Source: CAZWRV01 sp964636325
GTDB lineage: Bacteria > Verrucomicrobiota > Lentisphaeria > Victivallales > GWF2-50-93
Assembly (NCBI GenBank): GCA_964636325.1
Contig: CAZWRV010000013.1
Location: 23,556 to 87,555, forward strand
Reading direction: 5' to 3'
Length of the DNA: 64,000 nucleotides
This document shows, in pieces, positions 44,938 to 53,702 of the stretch. Position 1 is the stretch's first letter; every line of letters begins with the position of its first letter. A program made the translations under genes and the position numbers. The notes below the pieces were generated by a model. That model was not told where the DNA came from and ran no database searches. It saw nothing but the letters and a program-made list of their open reading frames with translations.

Positions 44938-45358
44938 CCGCCACCTCGATTCCCATGCTGCGCGCCGTGCCCGCCACGATCCTGAACGCCGCCTCCTCGG
45001 AGCCCGCGTTGAGATCCTGCATCTTCAGCTTCGCAATCTCCTTCACCTGCTGCTTCGTCACCTTGCCCACAATCTCCCTTCCTGCGGTTTTCGCGCCGGA
45101 AGCCAGGCCCGCGGCCTTCTTCAGAAGCACCGAAGCGGGCGGGGACTTGGTGATGAAGGTGAACGACCTGTCCCCGTAGACGGTTATCACGACCGGGATT
45201 ATCAGCCCCGACTGCGCCTGCGTGGCGGCGTTGAACTTCTTGCAGAACTCCATTATGTTCACGCCCGCCTGCCCCAGCGCGGGGCCGACGGGAGGCGCGG
45301 GATTGGCGGCGCCCGCAGGGATCTGCAGCCTCACTACAGCTATTACTTTCTTCGCCAT
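44930..45358 (-). CDS. rplK: 50S ribosomal protein L11
   Basis: A 142-residue L11. The N-terminal thiostrepton-facing segment IPAGAANPAPPVGPALGQAGVNIMEFCKKFNA with its proline helix is intact, as is the C-terminal rRNA-binding domain (ITKQ-like KSPPASVLLKKAAGLASGAK and MGIEVADA). It follows nusG by 94 bases and overlaps rplA. Confidence 0.97.
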   Translation of the reverse strand: MAKKVIAVVRLQIPAGAANPAPPVGPALGQAGVNIMEFCKKFNAATQAQSGLIIPVVITVYGDRSFTFITKSPPASVLLKKAAGLASGAKTAGREIVGKVTKQQVKEIAKLKMQDLNAGSEEAAFRIVAGTARSMGIEVADA

Positions 45359-45452
45359 CTTTTTCCTCCTTCCGGCGGCGGTGCGAAACGGCAGGCGTCT
45401 CTCCCGTCCGCAGGAATTCAGCCGTTATATGTGTGAAAACCGAACGGGAGCC

Positions 45453-46034
45453 TTATTCCCGCTCGACCTGCCAGAACTCAAGCTCCACAGGCGTCGACCT
45501 TCCGAAGATGGATACGAGAAGCTTCAGCTTCCCGCGCGCCTGGTCTATCTCCTCCACGACGCCCTCGAAGTTCTCGAACGCGCCGTCCTTCACCTTCACG
45601 GTCTCCCCTATCTCATACTTGATCTTCGGAGTCACCTTCTCGTCGAAGTCGCTGACCTGCCTCATCAGGTCGTCCACCTCGCGGTCGCTCAAAGGCAGGG
45701 GCGTGTTGCCGCTCCCGACGAACCCTATAACCCCCTGGATGTCGCGGATGAAATACCACGACGCCTCGTCGATCTTGCCGGTCTCGGCGCTGTGAAGGTT
45801 CATCCTCACGAGGATATAGCCCGGGAAGAACTTGCGCTGCGTCGTCGTCTTCCTGCCCTGCCGCACCTCCGAAACCTTCTCCATGGGAACCATCACCTCG
45901 AACACGTTCGGGCAGTCCCCCTTGTCCATCCTCTTCTGAATGGAGTCCCTGACTTTCTGCTCGTGCCCTGAAAGGGTATGCACCACATACCATTTCCCGG
46001 CCGGCTTCTCAGTTTTTTTATCCGGCTGATCCAT
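45453..46034 (-). CDS. nusG: Transcription termination/antitermination factor NusG
   Basis: The housekeeping NusG, 193 residues. The NGN domain begins KWYVVHTLSGHEQKVRDSI and includes the FFPGYILVRM strand. The C-terminal KOW domain (about 138-190) begins FEIGETVKV-like YEIGETVKVKDGAFENFEGVVEEID and would bind Rho or S10. It lies between secE and rplK in the conserved order, distinguishing it from the orphan paralog at 4.1-4.6 kb. Confidence 0.97.
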   Translation of the reverse strand: MDQPDKKTEKPAGKWYVVHTLSGHEQKVRDSIQKRMDKGDCPNVFEVMVPMEKVSEVRQGRKTTTQRKFFPGYILVRMNLHSAETGKIDEASWYFIRDIQGVIGFVGSGNTPLPLSDREVDDLMRQVSDFDEKVTPKIKYEIGETVKVKDGAFENFEGVVEEIDQARGKLKLLVSIFGRSTPVELEFWQVERE

Positions 46035-46072
46035 AAATCCCTGAATCTTTCTTAACCGCAGTTCTCAAAAAA

Positions 46073-46267
46073 TCACATCATCAGGAGGCCGATGAGCTTC
46101 CTGAACACCAGATCCGCCAGGGACACGAAGCCCGCAAGCATGAAGACGGTGACGATCACAAGCACCGTCGACTCGAAAAGCTCGTTCCTGGGGGTCCAGG
46201 AGCATTTCCTGAGTTCGTTAAGCGTGTCCGATATGAACTGCCTCAGCCTTGCAAGCCATGTGCCCAT
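46073..46267 (-). CDS. secE: Preprotein translocase subunit SecE
   Basis: A 64-residue single-span SecE of the short type. The amphipathic helix ISDTLNELRKCSWTPRNEL (with the conserved Lys-x-x-Trp-Pro-like region) precedes one membrane helix (about 33-57). It lies in the conserved tRNA-Trp, secE, nusG arrangement, 38 bases before nusG. Confidence 0.93.
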   Translation of the reverse strand: MGTWLARLRQFISDTLNELRKCSWTPRNELFESTVLVIVTVFMLAGFVSLADLVFRKLIGLLMM

Positions 46268-46322
46268 CGCAACCGCCCGTATGTTTGAATGTTAAGTTAT
46301 TCTTGCGCCGCCGGCCTTGTTA

Positions 46323-46398
46323 TGGCAGGTGAGACAGGGATCGAACCTGCGACCTGCGGTTTTGGAGACCGCCGCTCTACCAATTGAGCTACTCACCT
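46323..46398 (-). tRNA. tRNA-Trp (anticodon CCA)
   Basis: Read on the minus strand, the 76 bases form a cloverleaf with acceptor AGGTGAG/CTCACCT, an encoded CCA end, D-arm AGCTCAATTGGTAGAGC and anticodon loop CTCCAAA (anticodon CCA). The T-arm GCAGGTTCGATCCCTGT is standard. Confidence 0.95.
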
Positions 46399-46432
46399 TC
46401 GGACGGACGGCGACAAGGGCGGACGAACGCCC

Positions 46433-46585
46433 TCAGCGCGTCTCGCGGTGGAGGGTGTGCTTCCGCTCGAACCTGCAGAACTTCTTCTTCTCCAACCTGC
46501 CTGGAGTGTTGCGCTTCTCCTTCATCGTGGTGTAGTTGCGCCTTTTGCACTCCGTGCATGCAAGCGTTATGATTTCGCGTGCCAT
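46433..46585 (-). CDS. rpmG: 50S ribosomal protein L33
   Basis: A 50-residue L33 that is short enough to be easily missed. It begins MAREIITLACTECKRRNYTT and ends FERKHTLHRETR. The zinc-ribbon form has two Cys pairs; here Cys10 and Cys13 are present, but the second pair keeps only Cys37, with Glu40 where the fourth Cys should be. It lies between tuf and tRNA-Trp, as in many bacteria. Confidence 0.93.
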   Translation of the reverse strand: MAREIITLACTECKRRNYTTMKEKRNTPGRLEKKKFCRFERKHTLHRETR

Positions 46586-46720
46586 CTTCACAACCTTTCA
46601 TTGCCCGCCCGGCGCAGCATGAGCCGCCGGGCACGGACTTACGTCAAACAGCCCGCGCGGCCTCCCGGCCGTGCGGACTCGCCAGAAACTGCGCATCCTC
46701 GCGTCGCGGACGGAGGCCTC

Positions 46721-47929
46721 TTATTCGATGATGTCTGTCACCCTTCCGGAAGCGACGGTGCGGCCGCCTTCGCGGATGGCGAAGCGCTGCGTCTTCTCCA
46801 TCGCGATCGGGCTGATCAGCTCGACCGTGATCGAAGTGTTGTCGCCGGGCATTATCATCTCCGTGCCTTCAGCAAGCGCGATGCTCCCGGTCACGTCGGT
46901 CGTCCTGAAGTAGAACTGGGGACGGTAGTTGTTGAAGAAAGGAGTGTGGCGTCCGCCCTCCTCCTTGGACAGCACGTATATCTCGGCCTTGAACTTCTTG
47001 TGCGGGGTGATCGAGCCGGGCTTCGCGACGACCTGGCCTCGCTCGACGTCCTCCTTCTTGAACCCGCGGAGCAGGCAGCCGATGTTCTCTCCCGCCCTGC
47101 CCTCGTCGAGGATCTTGCGGAACATCTCGACGCCGGTGATCGTCGTCTTGGCAGTCGGCCTGATGCCTACGATCTCGACTTCCTCGCCGGTCTTGATCCT
47201 GCCCCTCTCAACACGGCCTGTCACCACGGTGCCGCGGCCTTCGATCGAGAACACGTCCTCGATGGGCATCAGGAAGGGCTTGTCAATCTCGCGGACTGGC
47301 TCGGGTATCGTGATGTCTATGGCGTCCATGAGATCCTGGATGCACTTGGCGTCGGCGCCGTTCGGATCCGTGGCCTGCATGGCCTTGAGCGCGGAGCCGT
47401 GGACTATTGGCGCGTCGTTGCCCTTGAACCCGTACTTGTTCAGGAGGTCGCGGACTTCAAGCTCGATCAGGCCGAGGATCTCCTTGTCGTCGACAAGATC
47501 GACCTTGTTCAGGAAGACGACGATCGCAGGAACGCCGACCTGGCGGGCGAGGAGGATGTGCTCGCGCGTCTGCGGCATCGGGCCGTCGACCGCGCTGACC
47601 ACCAGTATCGCTCCGTCCATCTGCGCCGCGCCGGTTATCATGTTCTTGATGTAGTCCGCGTGCCCGGGGCAGTCGACGTGCGCGTAGTGCCTCTTCGAGC
47701 TCTCGTATTCCACGTGCGACGTCGCGATCGTGAGGATCTTCGTCTCGTCGCGGCGGCCCTGGGCGGCCGACGCCTTCGCGACCTCGTCGTAGCTTATGAA
47801 CTTGGCAAGGCCCTTGGCCGCCTGGACCTTCGTGATCGCCGCGGTGAGCGTGGTCTTGCCGTGGTCCACGTGGCCGATCGTGCCGACGTTGACATGCGGT
47901 TTCGTCCTGTTGAATTGTTCCTTGGCCAT
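46721..47929 (-). CDS. tuf: Elongation factor Tu
   Basis: A 402-residue EF-Tu that brings aminoacyl-tRNA to the ribosome. G1 GHVDHGKTT (20-27 region), G3 DCPGH and G4 NKVD are normal. Switch I is unusual: instead of PEEKARGITI it reads GRRDETKILTIATSHVEYE, keeping the key Thr67 but replacing Arg-Gly before it. Domains 2 and 3 are complete (FSIEGRGTVVTGRVERG; RPQFYFRTTDVTG; GGRTVASGRVTDIIE). tRNA-Thr lies 87 bases upstream, an arrangement seen in many bacteria. Confidence 0.98.
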   Translation of the reverse strand: MAKEQFNRTKPHVNVGTIGHVDHGKTTLTAAITKVQAAKGLAKFISYDEVAKASAAQGRRDETKILTIATSHVEYESSKRHYAHVDCPGHADYIKNMITGAAQMDGAILVVSAVDGPMPQTREHILLARQVGVPAIVVFLNKVDLVDDKEILGLIELEVRDLLNKYGFKGNDAPIVHGSALKAMQATDPNGADAKCIQDLMDAIDITIPEPVREIDKPFLMPIEDVFSIEGRGTVVTGRVERGRIKTGEEVEIVGIRPTAKTTITGVEMFRKILDEGRAGENIGCLLRGFKKEDVERGQVVAKPGSITPHKKFKAEIYVLSKEEGGRHTPFFNNYRPQFYFRTTDVTGSIALAEGTEMIMPGDNTSITVELISPIAMEKTQRFAIREGGRTVASGRVTDIIE

Positions 47930-48016
47930 TATTTACCTCCTAAGGTATTAGCTCTTTATTTTAAATAGCTTACGACTTTCCCGCCCCCGCCGTCCGGCCG
48001 TCCGGCGCCAGGGGGA

Positions 48017-48092
<76 letters not shown>

Positions 48093-48319
48093 ACCGGCCT
48101 GCCTTCCCGCGCCCCATTCGAGGCGGAAAGACAAAGCGGGTATGGAAACTAATTGCGAAAGCGGATAATACAATAATATATTGAAGAAAAAATCAATATT
48201 TTTTGTGCCGGGCCTGGAAAGGACGGGAAATCCTGCGGATGAGCATCTTCCCGAAAGCGGTCTCCGGCCGGCATGGTTCAAGCAAACCGTTCTTCCGCGG
48301 AAAATGCCGAATTAAGGTT

Positions 48320-48404
<85 letters not shown>

Positions 48405-48475
48405 GGCCGTGAAATCAAGATGGAAATTCCACACAAAAGGCGGATAATCTATGCCGCCCCGCGTGAAATGCAAGG

Positions 48476-48751
48476 CTATTTTCCAAAAAATATTTTTTCC
48501 AGGTCGAACCTGGAGTGGGACTTCAGGGCGATCAGGGTCTTCGTGTGCAGTATGCCCTTGATGTGGTGCGGGAGCTTCTCGACCACGATCTCCGACAGCC
48601 TCGCATTGTCCTTCACCCGTATGATCACGGCCAGATCGAACTCCCCCGCCACCGTGTAGACTTCCGCGACCCCGTCAATCTCCACGAGCTTGTTCACCAC
48701 GTCGCCGAGTTCGGACCGGTTCACGTTCATCAGTACAACTGCCGTAACCAT
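48476..48751 (-). CDS. Stand-alone Lrp/AsnC ligand-binding (RAM) domain protein
   Basis: A 91-residue alpha/beta-sandwich protein made only of the RAM domain of Lrp/AsnC regulators. VTAVVLMNVNRSELGDVVNKLVEIDGVAEVYTVAGEFDLAVIIRV shows the usual beta-alpha-beta order, the Gly-Glu-Phe-Asp turn and the C-terminal TKTLIALKSH strand. There is no helix-turn-helix, so it cannot bind DNA alone and may bind an amino acid or a full-length Lrp partner. The ATG at 48751 has GGAGGAG upstream. It lies ahead of the tRNA-Leu gene. Confidence 0.85.
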   Translation of the reverse strand: MVTAVVLMNVNRSELGDVVNKLVEIDGVAEVYTVAGEFDLAVIIRVKDNARLSEIVVEKLPHHIKGILHTKTLIALKSHSRFDLEKIFFGK

Positions 48752-49240
48752 CGCTCCTCCGTTCAAGTTGTTGGTTATCCGTAATCAGCTAATAGCTCCA
48801 TGGCAACCGTGGGCCAGGGCCATCTCTCGTATGAATTCAGCAAACTACGCCCTCTTGCTGAATTCATACCGCCAAACTCAAAAAAAGCTTGATTCGCATC
48901 CTCCGTCCGGCGGATGGACGATGGCCTTGCTCCTCCTATTGCAAAATAGAACATGGAATCATCCTTTTTCAAGACGCTTAATCTATTGGATACGAACGAA
49001 TGTAGTTTGCGATCTCGGCACTTTTGACATATATCCTCTTAATTATTTATATATTTATAATCGTAATATTTGCTATAGAAGTTCTCAAAGCCTTCCTTAT
49101 AAAATAATTACTTTTGTACGAATTTGTTCTTGACTTAATTGCTACTGCATATATATTTATTGTTATTTATATATGTTTAATCTTCGCTCCATATGCTTGG
49201 ATGGGGCTGGAATCTGAAAAACGTCAGAAGGGACTTAAAT
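48752..49240. other. 489-base AT-rich intergenic region with a hairpin repeat
   Basis: Spacer between the translation cluster and the second carbohydrate block. It holds the second copy of the 41-bp hairpin and then about 230 bases of strongly AT-rich DNA (48960-49190) that likely contains the promoter of the downstream hydrolase operon. I see no convincing gene in it. Confidence 0.45.
48829..48869. repeat. 41-bp hairpin repeat, copy 2
   Basis: Same perfect arms GTATGAATTCAGC/GCTGAATTCATAC and loop as at 5793-5833, differing at one loop base (CCCTC for CCCTA). Same orientation as copy 1. Confidence 0.8.
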
Positions 49241-51430
49241 ATGGGCAAGAAACCAGGAAGCATGCCGCTGCGGATTTCGCAGGACGTAGAGATCGGGCTT
49301 GTCCTCGAAGGGGGGAAAATTCTTGGCATAGGCGCAGTGGAGATAGGCGGGATCCCGATGAGGTCAGCCGCCGTGCCGATCAGGCCGGACTTCTCGACGC
49401 CTGACGCCCTGCACTACCAGGACTTCATTCTTGAGAGGATTGTAAAAGAAGGCGGCAGAACAGTCCTGAAGACGCGCGCCGTCGGCCGCCAGGAAGTCTT
49501 CGGCGAGATCATGGACGAATATTCCTACAACCTCGCCTTCCCGACGCTAAGGAAGGGAGCGGAAGACCTATTGGATTGGATCATCGAGCCGCAGGAGCTG
49601 GAGCTCGACGGCCAAAGATATGCCGGTTTCTCGCTGGGGTACAAATTTTCCGGCGGCAAGAACAAAATACACCGCCTTGTCACGGTCTCGACGTGGGAGA
49701 TAGGCGGACGTGCCGAGGGCAACAGCATCTACCACCAGGCATACTCCTGCCAGCCGGTCTTCAGGTGCACCAGGAAGAACCATTTCTCGACGTCATGCCT
49801 CAAGCGCCTCGACCTCTGGAACAGCTGGATGGGCAACTCATACCAGATGCTCCCGCGCTGGGGCTGCATTCAGCCGTTCGACTTCCAGGCTTCAGACAAA
49901 GGCGTATTCCTCGGCTACTGGAAGGACAGGCATTCGGTGAAAAGCCTCGTCCAGAAAAATCCCGGAGAGGACGTGATCTTCGTCCTCGACGAATACGATT
50001 TCCCGATCACAGGAAGCATCATTACCCCCCGCAAGAATTTCCTTTTCAGCGCTAATCCTGATCCGAAGACGCCGCGCCCCAGGCACGAAGTGATCGACAT
50101 GTGGACTCGCGCATGCGACATGACGGCCGAAATAATCCGCGGATATTTCGGGATTAAGCACTGCCAGCCCCTTCCCACCGGCGGGCCGGTCTACGCCGGA
50201 CGCAACAGTATCCCGCGCGAGGAGCTCAAGGGCGGGCGCAAAAAGGACTGGCTGTGGTCCTACGACTCGAAGAAAGGGGAATTCTACTTCCATCTCGACG
50301 GAGAGAAGATTCCGCGCCGCGACTTCCTCTACTGGGTCGCGGACAAGAAGCTGCCCCAGCTGCACAAAAGGGGCGTCAGAAGGGTGATGTTCGAGCCGAT
50401 ACATGAGAGCGACTTCACCGAGGACGCATTCGCATTCCACGCGGAAACCGGCTGGCACGGCGATCTGACCGTGTGCAGCATCTGCGGCAGCCGACGCTAC
50501 GTCCCGGCGCAATGCTACGACGGGTGGCGCGGCTGGAACTATCTCGCCTCCAAAGCCAGGAAGCTGGGGATGAGCCTCGGCCACTGGGTCGGTCTGCACC
50601 TCACCCCCCGCGCTCCGATCTTAAGGGAACACCCCGAATACATCATCCAGCATGTCAACACGCTCGCCCACAGCGGCGGCTACAGCCACCTCTCCATCTG
50701 CTCCATAAACTGGTGCTCCGGGGCGAAGAAATGGTTTCTCGACGACATGAAGCGCTGGCACGACGAGGGCGACCTCGAATGGATATTCTTCGACTCCTGG
50801 CCCAACCTCGGATGCACCGCCATCAACTACTGCGGCAAGATGGAGCCGATGCAATGGGAGATGGGGAAGGTGCTCGCGGAACTTCAGAAGATCGGCTACA
50901 ACTGGTTCAGCTTCGAGGGCACGAGCCCCTTCGGCGTCCACCAATACGGACTTTGGGATCCCCTTACCGCCTACAAGAAGCATGTCTCCGGCGGGATTCT
51001 CGGCCAGAACGACTTCGCCACCTGGATCGGCCACGAATACATGGGCTACAACCAGATGCTCGGCCCTAACATCAACAAGGAGCGGAACAAGTCCACAATT
51101 CCGGAGATGAGCTTCCGATACATGGCGAACCGCTCGCTCACACTTGTAATGCCCGACCTCTCCGGCCACAACCCGATCCCCGAGGAAAACCAGTGGACCT
51201 ACGCAAGAATCCAGCCGATCATGCAGAAACGCTTCATCCTCCCGGACGACTCCGGCGTCAGATGGGAGAGCAAGGATGGAAGACAGGCCCTCTTCGCATA
51301 CAAGACCCTCACCCTGCCACTGCGGAAAGGTGCCAAGGTCTTGGAAATCAGAGGCCGTAGCGAACGCGAAATCATGACAGAAGGAAATGTCTTAAGGGCC
51401 AAGCCCTGGCAGGCATATGTAATATGCTGA
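49241..51430 (+). CDS. Putative GH36-like glycoside hydrolase
   Basis: A 729-residue protein with an N-terminal beta-sandwich (about residues 1-260) and a TIM barrel (about 320-640). The barrel strand Asp-Leu-Glu-Trp-Ile-Phe-Phe-Asp-Ser-Trp gives a candidate nucleophile Asp, and YNWFSFEGTSPFGVHQYG a possible acid strand. The layout suits clan GH-D alpha-galactosidase-like enzymes but the exact family is uncertain. No signal peptide. The ATG at 49241 has AAGGGA before it; an in-frame ATG at 49193 is less likely. First gene of the plus-strand carbohydrate block, 21 bases before the next gene. Confidence 0.65.
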   Translation: MGKKPGSMPLRISQDVEIGLVLEGGKILGIGAVEIGGIPMRSAAVPIRPDFSTPDALHYQDFILERIVKEGGRTVLKTRAVGRQEVFGEIMDEYSYNLAFPTLRKGAEDLLDWIIEPQELELDGQRYAGFSLGYKFSGGKNKIHRLVTVSTWEIGGRAEGNSIYHQAYSCQPVFRCTRKNHFSTSCLKRLDLWNSWMGNSYQMLPRWGCIQPFDFQASDKGVFLGYWKDRHSVKSLVQKNPGEDVIFVLDEYDFPITGSIITPRKNFLFSANPDPKTPRPRHEVIDMWTRACDMTAEIIRGYFGIKHCQPLPTGGPVYAGRNSIPREELKGGRKKDWLWSYDSKKGEFYFHLDGEKIPRRDFLYWVADKKLPQLHKRGVRRVMFEPIHESDFTEDAFAFHAETGWHGDLTVCSICGSRRYVPAQCYDGWRGWNYLASKARKLGMSLGHWVGLHLTPRAPILREHPEYIIQHVNTLAHSGGYSHLSICSINWCSGAKKWFLDDMKRWHDEGDLEWIFFDSWPNLGCTAINYCGKMEPMQWEMGKVLAELQKIGYNWFSFEGTSPFGVHQYGLWDPLTAYKKHVSGGILGQNDFATWIGHEYMGYNQMLGPNINKERNKSTIPEMSFRYMANRSLTLVMPDLSGHNPIPEENQWTYARIQPIMQKRFILPDDSGVRWESKDGRQALFAYKTLTLPLRKGAKVLEIRGRSEREIMTEGNVLRAKPWQAYVIC

Positions 51431-51451
51431 AAATAGGATAGGAGCTTCCGA

Positions 51452-53575
51452 ATGACTGCGAAAGCAAATGTATATTCCCCTTGGACGAAGAAAGGCATGG
51501 AGGCAAGGCGCGAGTGGGTCTTTGAGAATGTCCGCCGCTCGTTCCGCCGCTTCATCGATGCCGAAGGGAACTGGAAGTGCCCGCCTGCGGCGAACCGCGA
51601 GCCCGGCTGGCGCGTGATCGTCCAGGTCTCCCTGCCCTATCTGAGGGGAGACAGAAATGACCGCCTGCTCGCCGAACGATTCCTGCTGCATCCGGTTGTC
51701 CAGCAGAGGATCAACGCCTGTTCGTTCACGACTGAATACATCCTGGCAGTGATACTCGGAGCGGGCGAGGCCTGCCCGGACGCCTTGAGGAGCAAGCTGC
51801 TGAAAAGGATCGCCCGGGATCTCCTGCATTATGCGAAGAAGGACCTCCAGCACCACGGCTACAACGACAACCATGTGACGCTTGCGACCGCCTCGCTCGC
51901 GCTCGGCGGGGAGCTGACCGGCAATTCAGAGGCCGTCGAGGAGGCGCGCGCCAACCTCATGAACTTCAGGGACACATTCCTGCGGCGCGGCTTCATGCAC
52001 GAGACCAACGACTGCTACATCCCGCACACGCTCTACTCCACCGCCATAGTTGCGGAATTCGCAAAGAACAGGGAGGTCAGGGAGCTCGCTAAAAACTGCG
52101 AACATCGCATCTGGGCGGACTGGATCGGCCACTGGCACCCTAACCTCTGCCGCAAGCCGGGCCCGAGCGCCCGCGACTACACAGGCGGACGCCTGAATCC
52201 TCTGGTGATGGCCGCCAGCCTCTGGTGCATATTTGGTGATGAATTCGGCCAGCCTGCATATCCGCCCTCGGACGTATTTGCCGAAAAAGTTCCGCCGGAA
52301 CGCCACTTCAGATTCAACGGGGACAAGCATGACGGACACTGGAACCTCGGCTACCTCGCAAGGATCTGCGCGCATGGATACCACATTCCAGAATCGGTGG
52401 CTCCTCTGATGATCCATAGGGAATATCCGCACATTATCAGAGGCACTCATGAGACAGGCCATTTCGATGAAGGCGCGAGGAAGGAAGTTCCCGGTCCCGG
52501 CGGAACAAAGGCGCTTGAAGGCGTGACCATCCCGGAGGTCGTCCCCTTCTCCGCACGCGAAATCTACACATACCAGTATCAGGAGGCGGACTGGGCGATG
52601 GGCACCGCAAGCCAGCGCATGATCGGCGGCTGCCCCAACAACAACTGGAGCGTCTGCTACCGCAAAAATGCCCCCCTCAGAAAGACCTCCGAGCAGGGAC
52701 TTCTGTTTTCGTCGTTCACCATAAACGACAAGCCTGTCACCGGAAGATGGACATTCCATATGGACTCAAAGAGCAAGTCCGTATTCCAGAAGGAAAGCGT
52801 CGAGGCCTGGTTCGACAACGGGCGATACGCCGGAATTCAGCACGGACGCACAGCGATTATGCTCTACCGGCCGCGCATCTACGAGAAGCATGCCGTCAGC
52901 TCGCTCGCCACCTCGTTCGTCTTCCCGCTTTGCTTCAACAACATGCCCGACCACATCTTCCTGGACGACAAGGAGATCCGAAACTTCAACGGGGAAGCCA
53001 GGAAGCTCTGCGACATATTCGTCCAGGACGGCCCGATCTACATCGGCCTGCGCCCGCTCATCAGCCGCCCGCAGAACTGCGAATTCCGCATGAAGGCCGT
53101 CCGTGAGAAATTCTGGGGCCTCATCCATGCCTACAGCTACAAGGGCCCGGCAGTGAACCTGTCGGAAATGGACCTCTGCCGGATAGACGGCGGCTTCCTA
53201 TGCGAGGTCGCGACGAAGAAGGAGTTCAAGACGATTGATTCATTCAAGGACTGGTTCCGCCAGGGCCGGATCCTCGACGACCAGATGTTCTTCATGCGCC
53301 AGGTCCGCTATCATCGGAAAGGCCTAGACCTGGGGATGAGATGGGATCTCTGGAGCGACAACATAATGTATCGGACTTTGAACGGGCGCGAATATCCGAC
53401 GCCGAAGTTCGAATGCACCGGAATCGATCCGGCCAGGCTTCCATGGCTGACGGGAACCACCGAAGGGATCGACAATTTCTCCTGGGCCGTCAGGCAGTCG
53501 AAGCGCCCGCTCGCCCCCCACTGCAAGGAACCGGGGAAGGCGGCAGTGCCTAACGCCAAATGGATGGATGGATGA
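51452..53575 (+). CDS. Unknown 707-residue protein, probably an alpha-toroid plus beta-sandwich
   Basis: No family recognised with confidence. Residues about 20-330 are helical with paired aromatic-rich helices and motifs such as HHGYNDNHVTLATASLALGG and FMHETNDCYIPHTLYSTAIVAEF, which suggest an (alpha/alpha) toroid as in many polysaccharide lyases and some hydrolases. Residues about 380-690 are beta-rich and could be a lyase-type sandwich. No signal peptide. It follows the GH36-like gene by 21 bases and precedes a secreted GH42-like gene, so a role in glycan breakdown is inferred from neighbours. Confidence 0.55.
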   Translation: MTAKANVYSPWTKKGMEARREWVFENVRRSFRRFIDAEGNWKCPPAANREPGWRVIVQVSLPYLRGDRNDRLLAERFLLHPVVQQRINACSFTTEYILAVILGAGEACPDALRSKLLKRIARDLLHYAKKDLQHHGYNDNHVTLATASLALGGELTGNSEAVEEARANLMNFRDTFLRRGFMHETNDCYIPHTLYSTAIVAEFAKNREVRELAKNCEHRIWADWIGHWHPNLCRKPGPSARDYTGGRLNPLVMAASLWCIFGDEFGQPAYPPSDVFAEKVPPERHFRFNGDKHDGHWNLGYLARICAHGYHIPESVAPLMIHREYPHIIRGTHETGHFDEGARKEVPGPGGTKALEGVTIPEVVPFSAREIYTYQYQEADWAMGTASQRMIGGCPNNNWSVCYRKNAPLRKTSEQGLLFSSFTINDKPVTGRWTFHMDSKSKSVFQKESVEAWFDNGRYAGIQHGRTAIMLYRPRIYEKHAVSSLATSFVFPLCFNNMPDHIFLDDKEIRNFNGEARKLCDIFVQDGPIYIGLRPLISRPQNCEFRMKAVREKFWGLIHAYSYKGPAVNLSEMDLCRIDGGFLCEVATKKEFKTIDSFKDWFRQGRILDDQMFFMRQVRYHRKGLDLGMRWDLWSDNIMYRTLNGREYPTPKFECTGIDPARLPWLTGTTEGIDNFSWAVRQSKRPLAPHCKEPGKAAVPNAKWMDG

Positions 53576-53702
53576 TCGGATGACTGGATATTAAAGAACC
53601 AGGCGCAAGTGTGAATTTTATTCCGTAGCTAGGTATACAGTCACCAGGTCATCGGGTCACGAAGTCAACTCTAATTCAAATAATTTATGCAAGGAGGAAC
53701 AG

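Noticed and set aside
48140..48200. Promoter for the tRNA-Thr/tuf unit
   Set aside because: The region is AT-rich with several possible hexamers and a small inverted repeat, but no pair has convincing spacing.
48690..49133. 147-codon plus-strand frame in the AT-rich spacer
   Set aside because: It covers the hairpin repeat and AT-rich DNA, and has no coding-like composition or start signal.
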